Origin: Paenibacillus sp. NFR01
Lineage (GTDB): Bacteria > Bacillota > Bacilli > Paenibacillales > Paenibacillaceae
NCBI RefSeq assembly: GCF_900111565.1
Contig: NZ_FOIK01000003.1
Span: 248,001 to 312,000 of the forward strand
Direction: 5' to 3'
DNA length: 64,000 bases
Part shown: one piece after another, positions 42,357-49,619 of the stretch
Numbering within the stretch: position 1 is the first letter of the stretch
Layout: each line of letters begins with the position of its first letter
Translations under genes and position numbers: made by a program
The notes under the pieces: model-generated
Told to the model about the DNA's origin: nothing
Seen by the model: only the letters and a program-made list of their open reading frames with translations
The model's database searches: none

Positions 42357-44498
42357 CTAAGAAGCCAGCTTGAAGATTTCCTCTGCCGGAAGCGGCGGGA
42401 AAAACAGATAACCCTGAATATGCGGGCAGTTATGCTCGATCAGGAACCGGGCCTGCTCTTCGGTCTCCACGCCTTCGGCAATGAGGTCATAACCGAGCTG
42501 CGAGGCAACATAAACAATCGATTTGATGATCGTCTCGTCGATGGAACTGACCCCGATGCCGGTGATGAAGGTCCGGTCGATCTTGATCTTGTTGACCGGG
42601 AAGTGCTTCAAATAGTTCAGCGATGAATATTTGGTGCCGAAGTCGTCGATGGACACGACGAAGCCGTGATCACGCATCTGCTGCAGCAAGGGATAATGTT
42701 CCTCGAGGAGCGCGGTGCTCTCCGTAATTTCGAATTCCAGCACGTTCGTCTCCAGCCCGTATTGATTCAGTACATCCAGCAGGCTTTCGATCAGATTGCG
42801 GTTGTAGAACCAGCTGTTCGAAATGTTGATGGAGGTGCGGATAAGCGGCATTCCCCGCTCTCTCCAATCGCAGAGCTGGCGGCAGACTTCCCGGATCACC
42901 CAGTCGGTGAGCTGGATCATCAGTCCGGCTTCCTCTACCGCGGCGATAAAGGCGCCCGGGCCGAGCAGTCCCCGTTCCGGATGGTTCCAGCGGATCAGCG
43001 CCTCCATGCCGATCATTTCCCCGGTGGCGGCGTTCATTTGCGGCTGATAAAACATAACGAATTCCCGGTTCTCCAGGGCGGATTGCAAATATTTGGCGAT
43101 CTTCGTCTTCTGTTCCAGCTTCTCGCGCAGATCCCAGTCAAATACGAAGTAGTTGCCGGCCTCCTGCGATTTGGCCTGATACATGGACATGTCGGCAAAT
43201 TTGAGCAGGTCCTCCTTGTCCAGCGAATGCTCGGGATAGAGGGAGATGCCAATGCTTGTCGACAGATTCAGATGTGCGCCGGCAATATAAAGCGTCTCGG
43301 AGATCACAGTGCTGATCCGGGTGGAGATCGTCGATATTTCTTTGCGCGGCAGGTCGGCGAAGATCATGACAAACTCGTCGCCGCCGATGCGCGCGAACAG
43401 CTTGTACGGCAAATCGACGGACTTCAGCCGGTCGGCCAGCGTCTTGATGACCTGATCCCCGGTCGAATGCCCGAGCGTATCGTTGATTTCCTTGAACCGG
43501 TTCAGATCAAAGAAAAACAGGCTGTACGTTTGCAGCGGTTCGGCCATTTGCAGCAGGCGTTCAAACTCGTCCATGAAAAACCGGCGGTTGGGAATCTCGG
43601 TTAAGCTGTCGTAATGCGCCATTTTTTCATAGAGGCGTTTGGACACCCGCAGGTCGCGGGTGCGGATGCTGACCACGCGTTCCAGCTCGCGGTGAAAGCG
43701 GCTTTGGTGCCAAGAAGTGTACAGGATGAACGCAAGCAGCAGCAGGAAGGCGATATCGATCCATAAAATGCTGCGGAGAATTTCCCCCTTCTTCTCGGAA
43801 TGCAGCGGGATGCCGATCAGCCAATGCTGGTTGTAGATCTCGACCGGAACCGTGATCTGGGGGCCTTTGTTCCAATCCGGGTTGCCGAACAGAAAGCGGT
43901 TGTTATCATCCATCACATAAACCTGCGAATCCTCCGGCAGCAATGAGTCGCTTCTGACATTAATCTTTAGCGTAACCGAAACGATGCCTTTAAAGGTGTT
44001 GCCGTCGTATAAGGCTTGGCGGATGACCATGCCATAATCGCCTTGGGCCAGCGTCCGCGGCCCGTCGATGGTAATGGTGCGGGAAGCGATCGTCTCCTGA
44101 ATGATTCCGGGCGCTGCCAGCGCTGGATCGGTCAGCAGGTTTTTGCCTTCCACCACCGCGTTGCCATTCTGCGGGTATAAGTAACGGATGATGCCATCCG
44201 GTGCGATCACGATATTTTTCACGTCGGGAAAGTTGTGGAATTGGGCGCGCAAATAGTTTTGCACAAGGGTAGGATCGGCCTTCAGGCCGGCAGCGTCCAC
44301 AAACGCGCAAACGCCTTTAATAATCGATACTTTCTGCTCGATGTTGGAGGTAAGCATTACGGCTTGCGAGGATAGGTTGGCTTTTTCGGCGCGGTATTCG
44401 CGGTCCACCGACAGAGAATAATAGTAGAATAATGAGAATTGAAGAACCAATATGAACACGAGGATGATCGTTAAAGGCTTTTTGCGGATGAAAGCCAT
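42357..44498 (-). CDS. CHASE-type sensor GGDEF-EAL protein (c-di-GMP turnover)
   Basis: The 713-residue membrane protein has two helices (about 10-28 and 245-263) enclosing a CHASE-like extracellular sensor (VSIIKGVCAFVDAAG...VKNIVIAPDGIIRYLYP). GGDEF follows (RIGGDEF intact, but no RxxD inhibitory site). The EAL domain has MEALIRW, SINISNS, EITES, SIDDFGTKYSS, KIKIDRTF and AEGVET. The EAL catalytic residues look complete, so phosphodiesterase activity is likely; cyclase activity is possible. A 15-bp motif 73 bp upstream recurs before the chemotaxis receptor gene. The AraC-family gene follows after 11 bp. Confidence 0.9.
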   Translation of the reverse strand: MAFIRKKPLTIILVFILVLQFSLFYYYSLSVDREYRAEKANLSSQAVMLTSNIEQKVSIIKGVCAFVDAAGLKADPTLVQNYLRAQFHNFPDVKNIVIAPDGIIRYLYPQNGNAVVEGKNLLTDPALAAPGIIQETIASRTITIDGPRTLAQGDYGMVIRQALYDGNTFKGIVSVTLKINVRSDSLLPEDSQVYVMDDNNRFLFGNPDWNKGPQITVPVEIYNQHWLIGIPLHSEKKGEILRSILWIDIAFLLLLAFILYTSWHQSRFHRELERVVSIRTRDLRVSKRLYEKMAHYDSLTEIPNRRFFMDEFERLLQMAEPLQTYSLFFFDLNRFKEINDTLGHSTGDQVIKTLADRLKSVDLPYKLFARIGGDEFVMIFADLPRKEISTISTRISTVISETLYIAGAHLNLSTSIGISLYPEHSLDKEDLLKFADMSMYQAKSQEAGNYFVFDWDLREKLEQKTKIAKYLQSALENREFVMFYQPQMNAATGEMIGMEALIRWNHPERGLLGPGAFIAAVEEAGLMIQLTDWVIREVCRQLCDWRERGMPLIRTSINISNSWFYNRNLIESLLDVLNQYGLETNVLEFEITESTALLEEHYPLLQQMRDHGFVVSIDDFGTKYSSLNYLKHFPVNKIKIDRTFITGIGVSSIDETIIKSIVYVASQLGYDLIAEGVETEEQARFLIEHNCPHIQGYLFFPPLPAEEIFKLAS

Positions 44499-44570
44499 GA
44501 GGTGCCTCCGTTACGGAAAAATTCATGCATGAAATGTCGGTTTATGTCGTATATGTTTCTCTAGCATGTC

Positions 44571-44585
44571 ACGATTATAAGCGGA
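44571..44585 (-). promoter_or_regulatory. TATAAT-containing 15-mer shared with the MCP promoter
   Basis: On the minus strand TCCGCTTATAATCGT lies 73 bp before the GGDEF-EAL start. The identical 15-mer lies at 53478-53492 before the chemotaxis receptor gene. TATAAT is a perfect -10 box, but neither copy has a good -35 at 17 bp, suggesting a shared activator-dependent promoter element. Confidence 0.5.
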
Positions 44586-44612
44586 GCGCAAGGATAAACG
44601 TAATAGATTTGC

Positions 44613-44670
44613 AAAAAAAAAACAACGGTTAAAGCCCCGCTGAAAACAGCGAAACGGGCTTAACCGTTGT
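44613..44670 (-). terminator. Terminator of the acetate transporter gene
   Basis: On the minus strand ACAACGGTTAAGCCC pairs with the downstream arm GGGGCTTTAACCGTTGT (one bulge), with inner GTTTCGCTG/CAGCG pairing. A run of nine to ten T follows. Confidence 0.92.
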
Positions 44671-44686
44671 ACTTTGCCGGATCATG

Positions 44687-45310
44687 CTATTTTTTGAAGA
44701 TGCGCAATGGAGCGCCGATCGGCAGGAAGGTACGTCCGAAATGGGCGTTCAGCACGGAAGCGCCGCAGCCGTACAGGGATACGATCCCGATGGCCATTTC
44801 CGAGTAAGCCGCCAGCTTGTGGAAGGCTTCCGCAGCAACATCGAAGGAATCAAAGGTGAGGCCCAGGAACAGGAAGTCGATCAGAATGAAGATGACCAGC
44901 AGCACCCTATTCGCTTCAACGGCTCCGATGGTCATAAAGAGCGTGAATACGAGATAGCCGAGGAACACGAAACCGAGCTGCTTCGGATCTATGCCTCCTG
45001 CAAGGACGGTGCCGAATACGCCAAGCTTGATCAGCCAGCTGGTCCCCATACCGAACCAGAAGAACGCATAGGCGGCAAAGGCGGTCATGCCGAAGGTGTT
45101 GTTGTGCTTGGCATCCTGAATGGAGGCGAACAACTGGGCAAAAGCGCCGAGGAAAATCGCCCAAGGAATGCAGTAGCTGAGCCCGGTTGTGATCTCCAGC
45201 TTTTGCGACGAAGCGATCAAGGTGACGATGGCCAATCCGAAAAGGCCGATGGCGCTAGGGTCGGCAGTAACGATTTTGACGGATTGCGGGGATTGCGGTT
45301 GTGCAGACAT
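44687..45310 (-). CDS. satP: Acetate/succinate uptake transporter, GPR1/FUN34/YaaH (SatP) family
   Basis: The protein (207 residues) has six membrane helices and the family's N-terminal motif in variant form, DPSAIGLFGLAIVTL (usual NPAPLGL). SYCIPWAIFLGAFAQLFASI and NTFGMTAFAAYAFFWFGMG are also typical. It imports short monocarboxylates such as acetate. I start at 45310 (MSAQPQS), 11 nt after GGAGG; the frame extends 18 codons, but that site would then be inside it. It is a single-gene unit with its own terminator. The LrgA/LrgB-LysR module, often acetate-responsive, is 15 kb away. Confidence 0.88.
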   Translation of the reverse strand: MSAQPQSPQSVKIVTADPSAIGLFGLAIVTLIASSQKLEITTGLSYCIPWAIFLGAFAQLFASIQDAKHNNTFGMTAFAAYAFFWFGMGTSWLIKLGVFGTVLAGGIDPKQLGFVFLGYLVFTLFMTIGAVEANRVLLVIFILIDFLFLGLTFDSFDVAAEAFHKLAAYSEMAIGIVSLYGCGASVLNAHFGRTFLPIGAPLRIFKK

Positions 45311-45442
45311 AACGATAGAAGCCTCCATTTTTTTCGATAATTCGCTAATAAGCGTGCCTATCATACCATATGAGCGGTAACTTGCCTATAAAATAACAGT
45401 CATTTTTCGCGCCGATGTTCTCCCGGTAACTTAAATTTGATG

Positions 45443-45466
45443 TATAATTGTTAAGAATCATTATCA
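45443..45466 (+). promoter_or_regulatory. Fur-like box overlapping the promoter of the prenyltransferase operon
   Basis: TATAAT lies at 45443-45448. Directly after it, TAAGAATCATTATCA (45452-45466) matches the 7-1-7 Fur consensus (TGATAATNATTATCA) at most positions; its right half ATTATCA is perfect. It would cover the transcription start, fitting repression by iron-bound Fur or a relative. The -35 box is not convincing. Confidence 0.55.
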
Positions 45467-45495
45467 AATAATAATACGAGGAGACACGATGCCGA

Positions 45496-46413
45496 ATGGA
45501 TCGATGGATACAATTCAAAAAAGCGTCGCGGTTTCGAGTGATCCCCGTTATGCTGATCCCGGTGGTGCTGGGGGCCGCCGGAGCCTATGTCTGGACGGGG
45601 CAATTCCATCCGCTGCTGTTTATACTTACCGTGATCGGGGCCGCGGCCGCCCATTTGTTCTCCAATATGGTGAACGATCTGTGGGACTTCCGCAACGGCA
45701 CGGATTCGCAGGCTAAAGAGACGCCCGGGGCGATTTCCACCAACTCGGGTTTTTTGTCGGGAGGCATGATGTCCGAGCGGGCATTTGCCCGCCTGACCTG
45801 GGGGCTGCTGGCGGTCGCCGTTATTTGCGGCGTGGCGCTGAGCATAGCCAGCGGGCCGGAGGTGCTGTGGTTCGTGGCCGGCGGGGCACTCATTGCCTAC
45901 TTCTATGTTGCGCCGCCGCTGCGTTTCGGATACAGGGGCAAAGGCTACAGTGAGCTGGCGATCTTCGTCGCCTTCGGGCTGATGCCCGTGCTGGGCACCT
46001 ATTTCGTGCAGACCGGCGAGTTCAGTCTAAAGCCGGTGCTGCTGTCATTGCCGGTCGGACTCCTGACCACGCTGCTCCTGTTCAACCATCACTTCCTGCA
46101 CTGGCAGGCCGATAAGCAGGCGGGCAAACGGACGCTGGTCGTCGTCTGGGGCGAACGCCGGGCGCTGGTCTTCTCCCGCGTGCTGCTCTACATCTCTTAC
46201 GCTTCACTGATTGTTTGCGTAGCGTTCGGCGTGCTGCCGTTCTATGCGCTCCTTGGGCTTGTTACGATTGCCGCGCCGGTGCATGTCTACCGCGGCCTCA
46301 GCGCCCATAACGCCTCCGCGGCGTATCTGCCGCTGATGGGCGCTTCGCAGCAGGCATCGGTGCGCTGCGGTCTGATTATGGCCGCCGCGCTGGTTATTCA
46401 GGGCCTCATTTAA
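45496..46413 (+). CDS. UbiA-superfamily prenyltransferase with variant second Asp motif
   Basis: The 305-residue membrane protein has about eight to nine helices. The first prenyl-diphosphate motif is intact as NMVNDLWDFRNGTD (57-70). The second, normally DxxxD, reads HWQAD (His 202 to Asp 206) in FNHHFLHWQADKQAGKRTL, so the first aspartate is a histidine. The group attaches a polyprenyl chain to an aromatic acceptor such as dihydroxynaphthoate. ATG 45496 is 11 nt after GAGGAG; an out-of-frame ATG at 45489 gives no protein family. It heads a three-gene operon with an iron-box-like promoter. Confidence 0.85.
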   Translation: MDRWIQFKKASRFRVIPVMLIPVVLGAAGAYVWTGQFHPLLFILTVIGAAAAHLFSNMVNDLWDFRNGTDSQAKETPGAISTNSGFLSGGMMSERAFARLTWGLLAVAVICGVALSIASGPEVLWFVAGGALIAYFYVAPPLRFGYRGKGYSELAIFVAFGLMPVLGTYFVQTGEFSLKPVLLSLPVGLLTTLLLFNHHFLHWQADKQAGKRTLVVVWGERRALVFSRVLLYISYASLIVCVAFGVLPFYALLGLVTIAAPVHVYRGLSAHNASAAYLPLMGASQQASVRCGLIMAAALVIQGLI

Positions 46414-46441
46414 ACTCAAAACACAGAAAGAAGGGACCGTT

Positions 46442-47215
46442 TTGGAACATAAAGAAACTGCTATTGCCGAAACAACAGCCGCCGCCCGCCGGACCTTTGA
46501 ACTCGGTGATTTTCATACCATCCTGTCGGAAGGAAAGGTCTGGAAGACCGGCGGTTTTACGCTGCCGGACGGCTCGTTCTGGGCCTACCGCGAGCCGGAA
46601 GCGGTCGTTATCGTTCGCAACGGATACTTGTACGTCCGGGCGCAGCTCAGCCGCGGCCATAACCAGGTGCAGATTCTGGACAACGCCAAGCATATGTACT
46701 ACTCCGCCGAGCCGGTGGCGGTTCCCGAGAAGGGCGAGATCAGCTTCGAGCTGCAAATCCGCGCCCGCACGCAGGGGACGGCGCCGGGCGACCTCTACGA
46801 CGGCTACGTTTCGCTGAACCTGCTGGACTTTACGACGGGCGCCGCCCTGGACTTTTTTGCCGGGAACGACAAATACGCCAGCGTGTATGGCATTTTGCCG
46901 TTTCCGGGCGTGAAGGTGCCGGACCGGGACGGTACGAAATATTTCTGTATTTTTACCGAGGACACCGGCTTTAAGGCGCGGGAGTTCAATACGTACAAAA
47001 TTACGTACCACCGCGGCAACGACGAGGCGGTATTCTACGTTAACGGCAAGGAAGTGCGGCGCGAGCAGGGGATCCCCGTCAAGCTGAACGAGTTCACGGT
47101 AGCGCTCGGCATCATGACCGAAAAAGACCTTTCGCCGGAAGGCAGCGTCTCCGTGCACGGACAGACCGTCATCGCCGACTGGTCCCCGGTCACCGTTACG
47201 GTCTCCGAAGCTTAG
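46442..47215 (+). CDS. Jelly-roll-like protein of unknown function between two prenyltransferase genes
   Basis: The 257-residue protein starts at TTG 46442 behind GAAGGGA. It contains SFWAYREPEAVVIVRNGYLYV, QILDNAKHMYYSAEPVAVP, APGDLYDGYVSLNLLDFTTG and, near the end, YKITYHRGNDEAVFYVNGKE. The last part resembles concanavalin-like beta-sandwich folds. I recall a similar domain of unknown function in actinobacteria (possibly DUF6081) but cannot verify it. There is no signal peptide, cysteine cluster or catalytic motif I recognise. Its position suggests it binds or modifies the prenylated product or its aromatic acceptor. Confidence 0.75.
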   Translation: MEHKETAIAETTAAARRTFELGDFHTILSEGKVWKTGGFTLPDGSFWAYREPEAVVIVRNGYLYVRAQLSRGHNQVQILDNAKHMYYSAEPVAVPEKGEISFELQIRARTQGTAPGDLYDGYVSLNLLDFTTGAALDFFAGNDKYASVYGILPFPGVKVPDRDGTKYFCIFTEDTGFKAREFNTYKITYHRGNDEAVFYVNGKEVRREQGIPVKLNEFTVALGIMTEKDLSPEGSVSVHGQTVIADWSPVTVTVSEA

Positions 47216-47247
47216 GTGGGCATTTTTGACAGACAGGGGATAATGCG

Positions 47248-48201
47248 GTGAACGTAAAAAGCTTCCTGAAGCTCGTGGAGCTGCCGACCAAGGTAGCCAG
47301 TATGATTCCTTTTACCTTAGGTACGCTTTATGCTTTATACCGGTTCGACCATTTCGAGGTGCTGAATTTTGCGCTGATGCTGATCTCTTTGCTCAGCTTC
47401 GATATGGCGACGACGGCCATCAACAACTATTACGATTTTAAAAAGGCTTCCAAAACCTCGGGATACGGGTATGAGACGCATAATCCGATCGTACATTTCA
47501 AGCTGAAGGAGTTCACGGTCGTAGCAACGATCTTCACCTTGCTGCTGCTGGCCGTGGGCGGGGGCATCGCGCTGGTGTCGCAAACGGGCATACTGGTGTT
47601 CCTGCTCGGCGGCCTTTCCTTCCTGATCGGGATTCTGTATTCCTTCGGACCGATACCGATATCGCGGATGCCGCTGGGCGAGCTGTTCTCGGGACTGTTT
47701 ATGGGTTTTGTCATTATTTTCATCTCGGCTTATATCCATTCCGGCGACAGCGTCATCTACCTGCAGTTCCAGGGAGGCTGGGCTACGCTGGGCATCCATT
47801 GGCCTGAATTGCTGTATATGTTCTGGTTCTCCGTGCCTGCCATCCTCGGCATCGCCGGGATCATGCTGGCCAACAACATCTGCGACATCGATGATGATCT
47901 GGAGAACCGCCGGTATACGCTTCCGGTCTATATCGGACGGCAAAACGCGCTGCTGCTGTTCAGCCTGCTGTATTATTGCTCCTATGCCGATTTGATCGTG
48001 CTGCTGATTCTGGGCATTCATCCGCTGCTTGTACTGGCGCTGCTGCTGACGCTGATTCCGCTGCGCCGCAATATCGCTGCCTTTCGGATCAAGCAGGAAA
48101 AAGCAAGCACGTTCATTCTTTCGGTCAAAAATTTCGTGCTCCTGAGCACGGCGCGAATTGCCGTGCTAGCGTTGGCCATTGTGCTGGACGCGCTGCTGTA
48201 A
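47248..48201 (+). CDS. UbiA-superfamily prenyltransferase, MenA-like (lactic-acid-bacteria type)
   Basis: The 317-residue membrane protein has about nine helices. It carries ELPTKVASMIPFTLGTLYALY and DMATTAINNYYDFKKA (first Asp motif) and an intact second motif NNICDIDDDLENRRYTLP. These resemble 1,4-dihydroxy-2-naphthoate polyprenyltransferases of Lactobacillales. It is only distantly similar to the first gene of the operon, so this is not a recent duplication. GTG 47248 lies after AGGGGA. In an organism with futalosine genes it may prenylate 1,4-dihydroxy-6-naphthoate (an MqnP role) or another aromatic acid. Confidence 0.85.
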   Translation: MNVKSFLKLVELPTKVASMIPFTLGTLYALYRFDHFEVLNFALMLISLLSFDMATTAINNYYDFKKASKTSGYGYETHNPIVHFKLKEFTVVATIFTLLLLAVGGGIALVSQTGILVFLLGGLSFLIGILYSFGPIPISRMPLGELFSGLFMGFVIIFISAYIHSGDSVIYLQFQGGWATLGIHWPELLYMFWFSVPAILGIAGIMLANNICDIDDDLENRRYTLPVYIGRQNALLLFSLLYYCSYADLIVLLILGIHPLLVLALLLTLIPLRRNIAAFRIKQEKASTFILSVKNFVLLSTARIAVLALAIVLDALL

Positions 48202-48210
48202 CACAGGCTG

Positions 48211-48256
48211 AAGCTGCTCCGCGCGCGCAATCCGGCGCTGCGGGCGGCTTTTTTCT
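48211..48256 (+). terminator. Probable terminator of the prenyltransferase operon
   Basis: AGCTGCTCCGC pairs with GCGGGCGGCT (one bulge, one G-T) with an inner GCGC/GCGC stem, followed by TTTTTTC. It lies about 10 bp after the stop codon. Confidence 0.65.
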
Positions 48257-48341
48257 TCAATATTAGTTTCAATATTGGTTCGATAGAGGTTATATGATAT
48301 GTTGGTTGATAAATACAGCATTTGGAAAGGCGGAGAGTGAA

Positions 48342-49337
48342 ATGGCGGACAAACTGCGCTGGGGCATCATGGGCTGCGCGCAAATTGCGATTCATACCGT
48401 GCTGCCGGCCATCCAGGAATCCACTACGGGCGAGATACTCGCCATGGCCAGCCGCAGCCTGGAGAAAAGCCGGGCCATTGCCGAAACGTTTGGCATACCG
48501 CGGGCTTACGGCAGCTATGATGAACTGCTAGCCGATCCTGATATCGACGCGGTATATATTCCGCTGCCGAATCATCTGCACCGGGAATGGGTCATCCGCG
48601 CGGCGGAAGCGGGCAAGCATGTGCTCTGCGAGAAGCCGATCGCACTTACGAGCGCCGAAGCGGAGGAGATGCTTGCGGCCTGCCGGAAGGCCGGCGTCCA
48701 TCTGGCCGAAGCCTTCATGTACCGGCATCACCCGCAAATGGCCGGGCTGCGCGAAGTGATCCGGCGCGGGGAGATCGGCGAGCTGCGGCTGATCCGCGGC
48801 GCATTTACATATAACGACGCGGCAGATGCGGGCAATATCCGCTTCAAATCGGCCTGGGGCGGCGGTTCCTTATACGACGTCGGCTGCTATCCGCTGAGCG
48901 CGGCGCGTTTTCTGTACGAAGCCGAGCCGGAGGCGGTGACAGTACACGCGCTGTTCTCGCCGGAGCATGACGGCGTCGACATGATGGCCTCCGGCCTGGC
49001 GGAATTCGCCGGCGGCCGCAGCCTGATCTTCGACTGCGGGATGTGGGCACACAACCGCCAGCTGCTAGAGGTGCTTGGCACGGAGGGGCGCATCGAGGTT
49101 CCGGTGCCTTTTAACGCCCGCTACGAGGATGCAGGCTTCACCGTTTTCGTCGGAAATGAAGTCCGGACCTACGGCACCGAAGGAGCCAATCCGTACGTGC
49201 GGCAGGCCGATCATTTCGCAGCAGCCGTATTGGGGGCCGAGCCTGTCGTTGCGGCGGATGACCCTGTATCCAATATGAAAGTGCTGGAAGGCTGCCTCGG
49301 TTCGGCACGCCGGAGGGAACGCGTAGATTTAGCTTAA
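48342..49337 (+). CDS. Gfo/Idh/MocA-family oxidoreductase
   Basis: This 331-residue enzyme has the Rossmann start RWGIMGCAQIAIHTVLPAIQ, the family signature VLCEKPIALTSAEAEEM (Lys in EKP) and AEAFMYRHHPQMAGLREVI. It acts with NAD(P)H on a sugar, inositol or similar polyol, which cannot be specified. The substrate half ends with NPYVRQADHFAAAVLG. Start 48342 lies after AAGGCGGAG; the frame extends 16 codons upstream, but that part is unlike the family. It is a single gene, and another member of the family lies at 58629. Confidence 0.9.
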   Translation: MADKLRWGIMGCAQIAIHTVLPAIQESTTGEILAMASRSLEKSRAIAETFGIPRAYGSYDELLADPDIDAVYIPLPNHLHREWVIRAAEAGKHVLCEKPIALTSAEAEEMLAACRKAGVHLAEAFMYRHHPQMAGLREVIRRGEIGELRLIRGAFTYNDAADAGNIRFKSAWGGGSLYDVGCYPLSAARFLYEAEPEAVTVHALFSPEHDGVDMMASGLAEFAGGRSLIFDCGMWAHNRQLLEVLGTEGRIEVPVPFNARYEDAGFTVFVGNEVRTYGTEGANPYVRQADHFAAAVLGAEPVVAADDPVSNMKVLEGCLGSARRRERVDLA

Positions 49338-49619
49338 ATTTATTACACTAATGTGTTAAAATTAGATAGAATAGGAATGGAATAGATTGGCTTTCAAGCA
49401 AATATGGACATTTTTTGCCGGCCGCCTAAATCGCATTCCAAGTTCCAGTATTTACTTAGACAGTACGCCGAATACACGTTAGAATACACCTAAAGTTACT
49501 TCTCAGGAATGGTCTATACTTTTTACAAACTCTTCCTTTTATCTACTATTCGTAAATTGTTTTTACTTGAGAATGCACTGCAGCGAAAATGATAATTAAA
49601 CGGGTGAAGAGGTCAAACT

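Noticed and set aside
45489..45716. ATG with better-spaced ribosome site before the first UbiA gene
   Set aside because: Its frame gives a Gly/Arg-rich peptide without family features, and the UbiA frame from 45496 covers the region.
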